From positions 62,001 to 126,000 of the forward strand of contig NZ_JAQBOC010000018.1 of the NCBI RefSeq assembly GCF_028288225.1: 64,000 nucleotides of DNA, read 5' to 3'. The stretch comes from Mucilaginibacter sp. (GTDB lineage: Bacteria > Bacteroidota > Bacteroidia > Sphingobacteriales > Sphingobacteriaceae). Shown in pieces: positions 43,931 through 52,811 of this stretch (position 1 is the stretch's first letter; every line of letters starts with the position of its first letter). The notes under the pieces are model-generated. The model was not told the origin of the DNA and made no database searches. It was given only the letters and a program-made list of their open reading frames with translations. The position numbers and the translations under genes were made by a program.

Positions 43931-46264
43931 ATGTTCAGACGGATAAAAAACCAATACCTGAGATATTTTTTAATCTTCATCTATTTTGTTATTATATTTT
44001 TCTGCTCCATCGAATTAAATTTTTTGTGGTTATTTGGCTATTCGCCTGATATGCACGATATTAAAAATCCAAGCATGTCACTGGCATCCGAAGTATATTA
44101 TGCCGATGGAACATTGATAGGCCGTTATTATAAAGAAAACCGCTCGCCGGTTGAATTTAACAAGATCTCTCCTAATATTATAAATGCCCTTATTGCTACT
44201 GAAGATGTGAGATTTTACCACCATAATGGGGTTGATTTTTATTCCTTTTTTACAAGTATGCTTTCAACTGCTAAAGGCGAAAGGCGCGGCGGTAGCACCA
44301 TTACCCAGCAGCTGGCAAAAAATCTGTTTGAAACCCGTAAAAAGAAATCGCAGGGCTTGATAAAACATGTGCCGCTTATCCGAACGGTTGTTTATAAATG
44401 CAAAGAGTGGCTTACGGCCTTTAAAATTGAGCATGTTTACAGCAAGCAGGAAATCCTGACACTATATTTAAACACAGTTCCGTTTGGGAATAATACATTT
44501 GGCATTAAAACGGCATCGTTAAAGCTATTTAATAAAACACCCGATAAGGTTAACGCTGATGAATCTGCCACTTTGGTAGGGATGCTTAAGGCGACATCAA
44601 CCTATAATCCTATAAATAACCCTAGGCATTCGCTCGAAAGGCGTAATACGGTGTTGGGGCAAATGCTTAAATACAATTACATTAAAAAGGCCGATTACGA
44701 CACCAGCATCACCAAACCTATTAAGCTTGATCTAAGCTATGTTGAAAACGAAGGCCAGGGCGACTCATACCTACGCCAGGCCGTTGGCCGCTGGCTTAAA
44801 AAGTGGTTAAAGGATAATGATTATGACCTTTACGAGGACGGCCTTAAAATATATACCACCATTGATCCTCGCCTGCAGCAATATGCCGAAGAAGCCGTTG
44901 CCGAAAAGATGAAAATGCTGCAAAAACGTTTCAATAATTTGTGGGGAAATAAAAACCCGTGGCAGGATTTAAACGGTGTTGAAATAAAGGACTTCTTATT
45001 GAAAGCAGAACAGCATTTGCCTATTTATGCAATGCTTCAAAAAAAATACAGCAACAATACGGAACTTATAAAGCAATATTTTGAAAAGCCTAAACGCATG
45101 AAGGTATTTACCTGGAATGGCGAAAAAGATACCACATTTTCAAGTACCGACTCCATAAAATATTATACCCGCCTTTTAAACACAGGAATGATGACGATGG
45201 AACCATCATCCGGGAAGATAAAGGTATGGGTTGGCGGTATTGATTACCGGTATTTTAATTATGATCACGTAAACCAGGCGCGCAGGCAGGCGGGCTCAAC
45301 ATTTAAACCATTTGCCTACTTAACTGCTTTGGACAATGGCTTTAGTCCATGTGATAAATTTACTGATAAACCTGTATCAATTAAATATACAGATGAAGGC
45401 AGAGCGCAGGTTTGGGAGCCTAATAATGCCGATTTTCATTTCTCGTACCAGGAAATGTCATTGCGTTGGGCCATGGGTAAATCTGTTAATTCCATTACTG
45501 CGCAGGTAACAGAAAAGGTTGGCTGGAATAAAGTTGTTGAATATGCACACAAGGTAGGTATAGAAAGTCCGTTAAGGGCTATTCCATCGGTATCGCTAGG
45601 ATCAAACGACGTTTCTGTTTATGAAATGGTTAGGGCTTATAGTACATTTTTGAATAAAGGCAAGAAGGTTGATCCTTTACTGGTAACAAAAATAACCGAA
45701 CAGGATGGTACTGTATTAAAGGAGTTTACGCTTAAAGAAGAACAGGTTATAAGCGAGGAAACTGCGTGGCTGATGTTATACATGTTCCGTGGCGGTATGG
45801 ACGAGCCGGGCGGTACTTCACAAGCTCTGTGGGAGTATCCCGGCTTATGGAAAAAAAACAGCAACCAGATAGGCGGTAAAACAGGCACCTCATCAAAGTA
45901 TGTTGATGGCTGGTATATGGGTATTACCAAAGATTTAGTGACAGGTGTTTGGGTTGGTGACGATGACCGAAGTGTGCACTTTACCAGCTCAGAAACAGGC
46001 GAAGGCTCGCACACTGCCCTGCCGATATTTGCCCGCTTTATGGAAAAGGTTTATGCCGATCCCAAATCCGGTTATACACCAGGCCCTTTCCCTAAACCAT
46101 GGGTAAAGATCACCAAAAAATACGACTGCCCGTCACCGCTGCCGGTAGTTGATTCAGCTGAAACAGACAGCTTATTCAGGCCGCTTGATTCATTAAAAGC
46201 TCAACCGGCGCCTGTACCTGTTGTAACACCGATAATTCCAGAAACTAAAATATCGAATCGTTAA
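43931..46264 (+). CDS. Penicillin-binding protein 1A (bifunctional transglycosylase/transpeptidase)
   Basis: A 777-residue inner-membrane peptidoglycan synthase. A membrane anchor lies at residues ~12-35. The GT51 domain has ATEDVRFYHHNGVDF and RGGSTITQQLAKNLF. The transpeptidase domain has the catalytic SxxK as S456-T-F-K459 in AGSTFKPFAYL, SVNSI and KTGTS in GGKTGTSSKYVDGW. It polymerises and crosslinks glycan strands. It ends with a proline-rich tail (PAPVPVVTP). The gene starts with no clear promoter box and is followed by a repeat-rich gap. Confidence 0.93.
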   Translation: MFRRIKNQYLRYFLIFIYFVIIFFCSIELNFLWLFGYSPDMHDIKNPSMSLASEVYYADGTLIGRYYKENRSPVEFNKISPNIINALIATEDVRFYHHNGVDFYSFFTSMLSTAKGERRGGSTITQQLAKNLFETRKKKSQGLIKHVPLIRTVVYKCKEWLTAFKIEHVYSKQEILTLYLNTVPFGNNTFGIKTASLKLFNKTPDKVNADESATLVGMLKATSTYNPINNPRHSLERRNTVLGQMLKYNYIKKADYDTSITKPIKLDLSYVENEGQGDSYLRQAVGRWLKKWLKDNDYDLYEDGLKIYTTIDPRLQQYAEEAVAEKMKMLQKRFNNLWGNKNPWQDLNGVEIKDFLLKAEQHLPIYAMLQKKYSNNTELIKQYFEKPKRMKVFTWNGEKDTTFSSTDSIKYYTRLLNTGMMTMEPSSGKIKVWVGGIDYRYFNYDHVNQARRQAGSTFKPFAYLTALDNGFSPCDKFTDKPVSIKYTDEGRAQVWEPNNADFHFSYQEMSLRWAMGKSVNSITAQVTEKVGWNKVVEYAHKVGIESPLRAIPSVSLGSNDVSVYEMVRAYSTFLNKGKKVDPLLVTKITEQDGTVLKEFTLKEEQVISEETAWLMLYMFRGGMDEPGGTSQALWEYPGLWKKNSNQIGGKTGTSSKYVDGWYMGITKDLVTGVWVGDDDRSVHFTSSETGEGSHTALPIFARFMEKVYADPKSGYTPGPFPKPWVKITKKYDCPSPLPVVDSAETDSLFRPLDSLKAQPAPVPVVTPIIPETKISNR

Positions 46265-46270
46265 TTTGAT

Positions 46271-46387
46271 AGGTGATGGTTGACTGAGTTGATTAAAACA
46301 AGTGGCTGATTAGTTTATAAAACATTGAACAATAAAGAACGTCATAACTCAGTCAACTTAATCAACCTAATCCAACTTAATCAACTT
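46271..46387. repeat. Intergenic inverted repeat of TTGATTAAG-type words
   Basis: The left arm has GGTTGACTGAGTTGATTAAA (46279-46298). The right arm has AACTCAGTCAACTTAATCAA (46346-46365) followed by CCTAATCCAACTTAATCAAC. It lies between PBP1A and the TolB-like gene and belongs to the same family as those at 830, 21905, 52164 and 54610. Confidence 0.7.
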
Positions 46388-46421
46388 TTAACTAATTTAG
46401 CCTTATTCTATTTATCGCCAT

Positions 46422-49400
46422 ATGAATAAACACTTCCCTTCCCTGGTTAAAATAAAAAGGCACCTTATTATATTGCTTTGTGTAGTGGGTTCGCTCCTGT
46501 TTAGCCTTCAGGCTAAAGCCCAATATTTCGGGCAAAATAAAGTACGATACAAAAACCTAAAGTTCCAGGTTTATAAAACCCCGCATTTCGAGATCTACTA
46601 TTACCTCAAAAATGATAGTATGATCAGGCGTTTTGCCCAGGAAAGCGAACTTTGGTATACCCTTCATCAGCAAATTTTCAGGGACACGTTCAGGAGGGTT
46701 AATCCTATTATTTTATACGCCGACCACCCTGATTTTCAGCAAACAACAGCTGTTGACGGCGAGATTGATGTGGGTACCGGCGGTATTACCGAAGGTTTAA
46801 AAAACCGTGTGGTAATGCCCATTATGGAAACCAACCAGATGACCCGCCACGTCATCGGGCACGAGCTGGTACATGCGTTCCAATACCATGCATTACAGGG
46901 AGGCGATTCTACCACTTTCGAAAACATCGGCAACCTGCCATTGTGGATGATTGAAGGTATGGCTGAATATCTTTCATTAGGGAAAAAAGATTCATACACC
47001 GCTATGTGGATGCGCGATGCCTATTTAAACCACGATATCCCGACAGTTAGAGACCTTACCGAAAGCAATAAATACTTCCCTTATCGTTATGGCGAAGCTT
47101 TCTGGTCGTTCATCGGGTCAACCTATGGCGATACGGTTATTGTGCCATTCTTTAAAAACACGGCTCGTTTCGGGTTGTCATATGGCATAAGGCGTACATT
47201 CGGTTATGATGATAAAACATTATCCAGCCTTTGGAAAAGCTCAATTGAAGCCACTTACAAGCCTTATTTAAAAGACACAGCACAGGTGCCGGTAGGTACC
47301 AGGATAATTGATGAGCGAAACTCAGGTAAAATGAACCTGGCACCGTCAGTCAGTCCGGATGGTAAATACCTCGCCTTTTTATCAGAAAAGAATTTATTTG
47401 CGGTCGATTTGTTTTTGGCTGATGCTAAAACAGGGCGGATAATGCGAAAGCTCACGAGCAAGATCTCCAATACCCATATTGACGAATTTAACTTTATTGA
47501 ATCGGCCGGCACATGGTCTCCGGATAGTAAGAAGTTTGCCTTTAGCGTGTTTAACAAAGGGATAAACCGCATGGTGGTGGTCGATGTAGCCTCAGGAAGC
47601 ATCATCAATGATGTTGCCATGGGCAAGGCCGAGCAATTCAGCAACCTATCATGGTCGCCTGATGGGAAAAATATAGTTTTCCAGGGCTTAGCCGAAGGCC
47701 AGGGTGATTTATATATGTATAATTTTGATACGAAGCAGGTTAAACAACTAACTAACGATAAGTACACCGATTACCAGCCAAGCTTTTCGAGGGATGGAAA
47801 AAAGATCATTTTTTCGAGCGACAGAACAACTTATGATCAGTCATTATCATACCAGATAACATTTAACCTGGCCGAGCTTGACCTGGCAACAGGAAAAGTT
47901 ACCGATATAAAAATATTTAACGGAGCAAATAATTTAAACCCACAATATTCATCTGACGGATCGCAAATTTATTTCCTGTCAAATCAAGATGGCTTCCGTA
48001 ATATGTACCGCTACACACTTGCAACCGCAAGTGTTGAGCAGATGACCAGCCTGTTTACAGGTATTAGCGGAATAACCGAATATGCCCCGGCTTTGAGCAT
48101 TTCTGCCAATAACGATATTGTTTATTCGTATTACAGTAAACAGAAGTATTCGCTATACAATGCTAAAGCTAGCGATTTTAAACCACAGGCTGTTAGCGAT
48201 ACAGTCGGCGATTTCGGGGCAGGCATCCTCCCTCCCGCGCGTTCTGTAGGTGTGGATCTGATCAACTCTAACTTAAATAATTACCTGGCATACCCTAAAT
48301 TACCGACTGATTCCATAAAAACCATCCCTTATAAGCCGCAGTTTAAAATGGATTACCTGGCAAGCAGTGGTATAGGTGCATCCGTAAGCCAGTATGGTAC
48401 AGGCTTGTCAAGCGGGGTACAGGGTGTTTTTAGCGATATATTGGGGCGTAACCAGATCTATGCAGGCTTAGCAGTAAATGGCGAGATCTATGATTTTGGC
48501 GGACAATTTACCTATATTAACCAAACCGGCCGTTGGAATATTGGAGGAAGCATCTCACACATTCCATTCCAAACTGCTAACTATAGTATTGTCAATTCAA
48601 CATACAAGCCTAATAGCACCACAACAATTCCTTCGGTTGAGGAAAGATACGACCTGATCAGGATCTTCCAGGACCAGGCTTCGTTATTTACATCATACCC
48701 TATTACAAAGAAAACTCGTGTTGAATTTGGCACAGGTTTGTCACATTACTATTACCGGGTTGACAGGTATAGTACTGTATATGATACCCTTGGCAATATA
48801 TTGGATTACACCAAACGCCATGTACCCAATTCTGAATATAATTCTGATCCGGCAAATAATGGCTATAACCTAACGCCATTTACAATTTTCAATGTAAATA
48901 CAGCGTTGGTTGGTGATAACTCATTCTTTGGGGTGGCATCTCCCTTAAGCGGCTACCGCTACCGTTTGCAAGCAGAATATGATTTTGGAACCTACCGCTT
49001 TTTTGCTCCCACAATTGATTTAAGGGAATACCTGCGTGTAGCACCTGTAACTTTTGCCGCACGTTTATATGGTTACGGGCGATTCGGTAATACCGGTAAC
49101 CTTTATCAATTATACGTTGGCTATCCGTTCCTCATCCGTGGATATGAAGCGCAAACTTTTTACAACAAAAATGGTAAAACGCCGACAAACGGGTTCACTA
49201 TTGATCAACTATCCGGAAACCGTATTGCCGTTGCAAATTTTGAAGTGCGCTTACCATTTACAGGTCCTGAAAAGTTATCGCAGTTTAAATCAAAGATCTT
49301 GTTTACTGAGCTTAATGCATTTTTTGATGCCGGTTTAGCCTGGAACTCTGGCGACCAGATAAAATTTCAGCAAGCCCCTGACGCTATAGGGAAAGATGCC

Positions 49401-49574
49401 AATGGTCAAACTATTTACAACCCAAACCAGCGTGTGCCTGCACTTAGCGCCGGTATATCATTAAGGGTAAATATATTTGGCTATTTTGTACTGGAGCCAT
49501 ACCTGGCAGTACCGTTTAACCGAACCGATGTAAGTAAACCCGTGTTTGGTTTAGGATTTACCCCGGGATGGTAG
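46422..49574 (+). CDS. Exported HExxH metallopeptidase-like / TolB-propeller / outer-membrane barrel protein
   Basis: A 1050-residue secreted protein with signal peptide (LQAKAQ). Three parts are visible. Residues ~40-250 form a peptidase-MA-like gluzincin with the zinc motif GHELVHAFQY (H147, E148, H151) and an EG-type third ligand near E178 in WMIEGMAEY. Residues ~300-600 contain at least four PD40/TolB-type beta-propeller repeats with phrases such as SPDGKYLAF, SPDSKKFAFS and SRDGKKIIFSS. Residues ~640-1050 look like an outer-membrane beta-barrel, ending in a C-terminal W (FTPGW), as in Omp85-type proteins. It may act at the outer membrane. The protease, if active, has no known substrate. 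Confidence 0.85.
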   Translation: MNKHFPSLVKIKRHLIILLCVVGSLLFSLQAKAQYFGQNKVRYKNLKFQVYKTPHFEIYYYLKNDSMIRRFAQESELWYTLHQQIFRDTFRRVNPIILYADHPDFQQTTAVDGEIDVGTGGITEGLKNRVVMPIMETNQMTRHVIGHELVHAFQYHALQGGDSTTFENIGNLPLWMIEGMAEYLSLGKKDSYTAMWMRDAYLNHDIPTVRDLTESNKYFPYRYGEAFWSFIGSTYGDTVIVPFFKNTARFGLSYGIRRTFGYDDKTLSSLWKSSIEATYKPYLKDTAQVPVGTRIIDERNSGKMNLAPSVSPDGKYLAFLSEKNLFAVDLFLADAKTGRIMRKLTSKISNTHIDEFNFIESAGTWSPDSKKFAFSVFNKGINRMVVVDVASGSIINDVAMGKAEQFSNLSWSPDGKNIVFQGLAEGQGDLYMYNFDTKQVKQLTNDKYTDYQPSFSRDGKKIIFSSDRTTYDQSLSYQITFNLAELDLATGKVTDIKIFNGANNLNPQYSSDGSQIYFLSNQDGFRNMYRYTLATASVEQMTSLFTGISGITEYAPALSISANNDIVYSYYSKQKYSLYNAKASDFKPQAVSDTVGDFGAGILPPARSVGVDLINSNLNNYLAYPKLPTDSIKTIPYKPQFKMDYLASSGIGASVSQYGTGLSSGVQGVFSDILGRNQIYAGLAVNGEIYDFGGQFTYINQTGRWNIGGSISHIPFQTANYSIVNSTYKPNSTTTIPSVEERYDLIRIFQDQASLFTSYPITKKTRVEFGTGLSHYYYRVDRYSTVYDTLGNILDYTKRHVPNSEYNSDPANNGYNLTPFTIFNVNTALVGDNSFFGVASPLSGYRYRLQAEYDFGTYRFFAPTIDLREYLRVAPVTFAARLYGYGRFGNTGNLYQLYVGYPFLIRGYEAQTFYNKNGKTPTNGFTIDQLSGNRIAVANFEVRLPFTGPEKLSQFKSKILFTELNAFFDAGLAWNSGDQIKFQQAPDAIGKDANGQTIYNPNQRVPALSAGISLRVNIFGYFVLEPYLAVPFNRTDVSKPVFGLGFTPGW

Positions 49575-49579
49575 GTTGA

Positions 49580-49740
49580 AGAAGAGTCAGGAGTCTTTAG
49601 TCGAAAGTCAGGAGTCAATAAATGAGGGATAAAAATTTCAATTGCAAAGTTTATCTTTTTTCTTTTGACTTAAGACTCCCGACTTTTGAATTAAGACTTA
49701 ATCCTGACTCTTCCTTGATTCTTGGTTCTTGATTCTTAAA
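49580..49740. repeat. Inverted repeat of GACTTTCGACTAA-like words
   Basis: The left part has AGTCAGGAGTC, AGTCGAAAGTCAGGAGTC words (49588-49617). The right part has GACTTAAGACTCCCGACTTTT and GACTTAATCCTGACTCTTCC-like words (49665-49712). TTTTGACTTAAG here is shared with 30776-30801. No gene is seen in the gap. Confidence 0.6.
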
Positions 49741-49751
49741 TCTTTTACACC

Positions 49752-49759
49752 TATTTTTG
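49752..49759 (+). promoter_or_regulatory. Bacteroidota -7 promoter box of the fasciclin gene
   Basis: TATTTTTG is an exact TAnnTTTG match that ends 5 bases before the ATG at 49765, again predicting a leaderless or very short-leader transcript. Confidence 0.5.
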
Positions 49760-49764
49760 CGGCC

Positions 49765-50373
49765 ATGAAAAAATGGTTAATCATTTTATTAATAACTGTT
49801 AGCGGTCAAAGTTTATTTGCACAAAATGCACCGGCGGCTCGCCCGGTTATTGATTCGGTAAAAGCGAAGTGGGGAAAAGTAAAAAATGTAAATGGTACCG
49901 CAATGGTATCATCAAATAATATTATTGAAAACATAGGTCTGTCAAACGAATATAGTGTATTGGTAACAGCTATAGAAGATGCCGGACTAACGGAAACCTT
50001 TAAAAGCAAGGGTCCTATCACCTTCTTTGCTCCTACTAACCAGGCATTTGAAAAATTACCGGCAGGCGAGCTTGATACACTCTTAAAACCCAGCCATAAG
50101 CTTGATTTGAATTATCTGATAACCAGCCACGCTATTGTTGGCAGGCTAACCGTAAAAGATATTCAAAGAAAGATCAACTCAAATAAAGGCGAAGCTACTT
50201 TCCGTACAATTGCAGGCACTACGTTAACAGCAAAAATTGATGCTAACCGGAATATTGTTTTAATAGACGACAATGGCGGACAAAGTATTATCAGCAAATT
50301 TGATATTCAGCAAAGCAACGGGATGCTGCATATTGTTAACGCTGTTTTGGTACCAAAAACAAAAAATATATAA
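49765..50373 (+). CDS. Fasciclin-domain exported protein
   Basis: A 202-residue secreted protein with signal peptide (SGQSLFAQ). One fasciclin (FAS1) domain covers most of the mature part, with FFAPTNQAFEKLPAG and the DLNYLITSHAIVGRLT segment and a late NGMLHIVNAVLVPK. FAS1 domains mediate adhesion or bind other extracellular proteins. I start at the ATG at 49765 because it begins a good signal peptide and follows the promoter box; an ATA-like upstream extension is not convincing. Confidence 0.88.
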   Translation: MKKWLIILLITVSGQSLFAQNAPAARPVIDSVKAKWGKVKNVNGTAMVSSNNIIENIGLSNEYSVLVTAIEDAGLTETFKSKGPITFFAPTNQAFEKLPAGELDTLLKPSHKLDLNYLITSHAIVGRLTVKDIQRKINSNKGEATFRTIAGTTLTAKIDANRNIVLIDDNGGQSIISKFDIQQSNGMLHIVNAVLVPKTKNI

Positions 50374-50462
50374 ACAGACTTCCAGCTGACAAACCTGCTG
50401 CTATAATTTTTCGTAATTTAGTTTGTAAGGATATAATGAATCCTGCGACTAAATAAAAACTA

Positions 50463-50957
50463 ATGAAAATGAAAAAATCAATTTTAGCACTGGCAATACT
50501 AACAGTATTTATTGCCTTTGGTTGCCAGTTAAGCAGCGGCCAGGTAAAAAAATATGATCCAAAACGCAAAATGAGTAAAACTCCCGCAGAATGGAAAAAA
50601 ATACTAACCCCTAACGAGTACCATATAATGGTTGAAAGCGGAACCGAGCCGCCGTTTCAAAATGCATACCACGACAATCACCAAAAAGGCGTTTACGTAA
50701 GTGCCGCTACTGGCGAAGTTTTATTCACATCAGATGACAAATTTGATAGCGGTACCGGCTGGCCAAGTTTTGTAAAACCGGTTGACCCTAAAAAAATTGA
50801 AATTGTACAAGATAACAGCTACGGCGAAACCCGTGATGAAGTTATTGAAAAAAGCACCGGCCTGCATCTGGGTCACGTTTTTGATGACGGCCCTGCCGAC
50901 AGGGGCGGAAAAAGATACTGCATGAATTCGGGAGCTTTAAAGTTTATTAAAAAGTAA
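50463..50957 (+). CDS. msrB: Peptide-methionine (R)-S-oxide reductase, exported
   Basis: A 164-residue MsrB with an N-terminal lipoprotein-like signal (IAFGCQL, lipid cysteine near residue 21), so it acts outside the cytoplasm. Family motifs are GTGWPSFVKPV, VIEKSTGLHLGHVFDDGP and the catalytic cysteine in KRYCMNSGALKF. It repairs oxidised methionine in exported proteins. The ATG at 50463 has a second ATG two codons later (50469) that is equally possible. Its last 11 bases overlap the convergent GIY-YIG gene. Confidence 0.9.
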   Translation: MKMKKSILALAILTVFIAFGCQLSSGQVKKYDPKRKMSKTPAEWKKILTPNEYHIMVESGTEPPFQNAYHDNHQKGVYVSAATGEVLFTSDDKFDSGTGWPSFVKPVDPKKIEIVQDNSYGETRDEVIEKSTGLHLGHVFDDGPADRGGKRYCMNSGALKFIKK

Positions 50958-51303
50958 GCGCTTTCCTGTTTGAGCTAATTGACGGGCGAAGCTGCGGCCT
51001 TACCCGTATTCCGCTTTCATAACTTAATCCAATGGTCAGATCTACCCAATCAGGGTTAACAGGTCTGATCATTTTTTCTTTTTGGGGCCTTGTAAAAGTA
51101 CTTACCGTTTTAAAGCGTTCCATTGCCTGTTCCTCTGTATTTATCTCTTCAAAATAAACCAAACGGTTAAGTTGTTTTGAATTATCAAAAAATAAAGTAG
51201 GCATCTGGCGATAAAAATCAAGAGTTTTCAACAGGTCTGAACATAGGCCTACATGTAAGTTATTGCGGTTTCTGTCGGTAATGATATAGATAAAGCGTTT
51301 CAT
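50947..51303 (-). CDS. GIY-YIG-like nuclease family protein
   Basis: A 118-residue protein with a divergent GIY-YIG motif: FIYIITDRNRNNLHVGL, with histidine in place of the second tyrosine. Small single-domain GIY-YIG proteins of this type are frequent in Bacteroidota but poorly characterised. A conserved arginine and glutamate (ERFK, MERFK region) follow. It is convergent with msrB, overlapping by 11 bases, and divergent from the repressor gene upstream. Nuclease activity is uncertain because of the altered motif. Confidence 0.72.
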   Translation of the reverse strand: MKRFIYIITDRNRNNLHVGLCSDLLKTLDFYRQMPTLFFDNSKQLNRLVYFEEINTEEQAMERFKTVSTFTRPQKEKMIRPVNPDWVDLTIGLSYESGIRVRPQLRPSISSNRKALTF

Positions 51304-51389
51304 ATTGATAAATAAAATTTGCTGTTTGAAAAATAATTACTAATTTTATGAGCATAAAAATACTAATAATTTTAGCAATTCCAAATTTT

Positions 51390-52163
51390 ATGTCAAATAT
51401 TCCTTCAAATATTAAATTTCTCCGTAAAAAGAAAGGCCTTACCCAGCAGCAATTTGCTGATGAATTGGGCATAAAACGGTCACTTGTAGGTGCTTATGAA
51501 GAGGAAAGAGCTGATCCGAAATATGATCTGCTAAAAAAAATAGCATTATTCTTCGAGATCTCTATTGATGATTTTATTAATGAAGTTATTGATGAGAAAT
51601 GGGCGCCAAAGCCAAAAGGCAATCCGGCTAACCTGCGTGTTTTAAGTATCTCTGTTGATAAGGAAGATAATGAGAACATTGAACTGGTACCTCTAAAAGC
51701 AAGCGCCGGATATTTGAATGGCTATGCCGACCCTGAATATGTGGCCAAATTGCCAAAGTTTTATTTACCCATGTTTAAGCAGGGCACATACCGCGCTTTT
51801 GAAATAAAAGGCGATTCGATGTTGCCCCTGCAATCAGGCACCATTATTATAGGAGAGTATGTTGAAAACTGGGGTGATGTAAAAACTGCCGAAACCTACG
51901 TAGTGATTTCAAAAACCGAAGGCGTAGTTTACAAGCGCATTGGTAATAAATTTAAAGACAATAAAAAACTAAAGCTGGTATCAGACAATCCGGTATACGA
52001 ACCCTACGAAATAGGCGGCGAAGATATTTTAGAACTATGGAAGGCAAAAGCATATATCTCAACGCACATGCCCATCCCAACACCTGAGCCAACCCTCGAA
52101 AGCCTAACCGGCATGATGGCACAAATGCAGCGGTCGATCTCTAATCTGCAGGGAAATAATTAA
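51390..52163 (+). CDS. XRE-family repressor with LexA-like S24 peptidase domain
   Basis: A 257-residue regulator. An N-terminal helix-turn-helix (IKFLRKKKGLTQQQFADEL) at residues ~8-26 is followed by a linker, and the C-terminal half is an S24 domain. The auto-cleavage bond is A-G in KASAGYLNG. The catalytic serine is in IKGDSMLPLQSG and the lysine in VVYKRIGN. This layout matches phage or SOS-type repressors that cleave themselves when RecA is activated. I start at the ATG at 51390 because it precedes the DNA-binding domain; an in-frame ATG at 51348 would add 14 residues. Its target is unknown. Confidence 0.85.
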   Translation: MSNIPSNIKFLRKKKGLTQQQFADELGIKRSLVGAYEEERADPKYDLLKKIALFFEISIDDFINEVIDEKWAPKPKGNPANLRVLSISVDKEDNENIELVPLKASAGYLNGYADPEYVAKLPKFYLPMFKQGTYRAFEIKGDSMLPLQSGTIIIGEYVENWGDVKTAETYVVISKTEGVVYKRIGNKFKDNKKLKLVSDNPVYEPYEIGGEDILELWKAKAYISTHMPIPTPEPTLESLTGMMAQMQRSISNLQGNN

Positions 52164-52291
52164 GGGAGAGTTGATAAGTTGGATTAAGTGAGTGGTTGAT
52201 TGAGTTATTAAAACATTAAAAGTTTTATAACATTTAGTATTTAACTTAATCAACTCAATCCAACCTAATCAACTCAATCAACCACTCCCTA
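52164..52291. repeat. Intergenic inverted repeat of TTGATTAAG-type words
   Basis: The left arm (52164-52210) has GGGAGAGTTGATAAGTTGG and GTGAGTGGTTGATTGAGTTA. The right arm (52242-52291) has AACTTAATCAACTCAATC, CAACCTAATCAACTCAATC and CAACCACTCCCTACC. It directly follows the repressor stop. Confidence 0.7.
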
Positions 52292-52372
52292 CCACGCAAC
52301 AATTAAGTTACATGTTAACAATTAAACCTTCCTGGGGTTATCTTTATCTATAGATTAAAAAACTGAAAAACC

Positions 52373-52732
52373 ATGAGAAAATTTTTGTTAATGTGCTGCT
52401 TCCTTGTCGGAATTACAGCAATGGCCCATGCACAAGGTGGTCAAAGAAGAAGTCCGGAAGATCAGGCTAAGGCGTTACAAACATCGCTGAAGCTTAGTGA
52501 CGATCAAACAACTAAGGTAACCGCCATTTTAAAAGTTCAGGCTACTAAAATGGATAGCGTAAGAACGGCTGCTAATGGCGACAGAACCGCGATGAGATCG
52601 GCAATGGGCCCTATCAGGACTGCCACAAGTGATCAGATCAAAGCTATTTTAACCCAGGATCAGGCTACTGCTTATCAAAAATTCCTTGACGAACAGCGTG
52701 CAAGGATGCAAGGCGGTGGTGGTGGTAATTAA
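52373..52732 (+). CDS. Small exported protein of unknown function
   Basis: A 119-residue secreted protein with signal peptide (AMAHAQ). The mature part is helical, with repeated SDDQTTKVTAILK and TSDQIKAILTQDQATA segments that loosely recall Spy/CpxP-type periplasmic chaperones or DUF4890 proteins. It ends in a glycine-rich tail. I cannot assign a function. It is a single-gene unit with a strong terminator 22 bases after its stop. Confidence 0.7.
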   Translation: MRKFLLMCCFLVGITAMAHAQGGQRRSPEDQAKALQTSLKLSDDQTTKVTAILKVQATKMDSVRTAANGDRTAMRSAMGPIRTATSDQIKAILTQDQATAYQKFLDEQRARMQGGGGGN

Positions 52733-52754
52733 TCGCCCGCGTCATTAAATTTTT

Positions 52755-52794
52755 AAGAAAGCGCTCCATTAAACCGGGGCGCTTTCTTTATTTT
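52755..52794 (+). terminator. Strong terminator after the small exported protein gene
   Basis: AAGAAAGCGC (52755-52764) and GCGCTTTCTT (52779-52788) form a perfect stem, extended by CC/GG, followed by TATTTT. Confidence 0.85.
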
Positions 52795-52811
52795 AGCAGA
52801 AATTTTTAGTC

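Noticed and set aside
51348..52163. Prophage remnant next to the LexA-like repressor
   Set aside because: Neighbouring genes are chromosomal housekeeping or metabolic genes; no integrase, structural genes or attachment sites.
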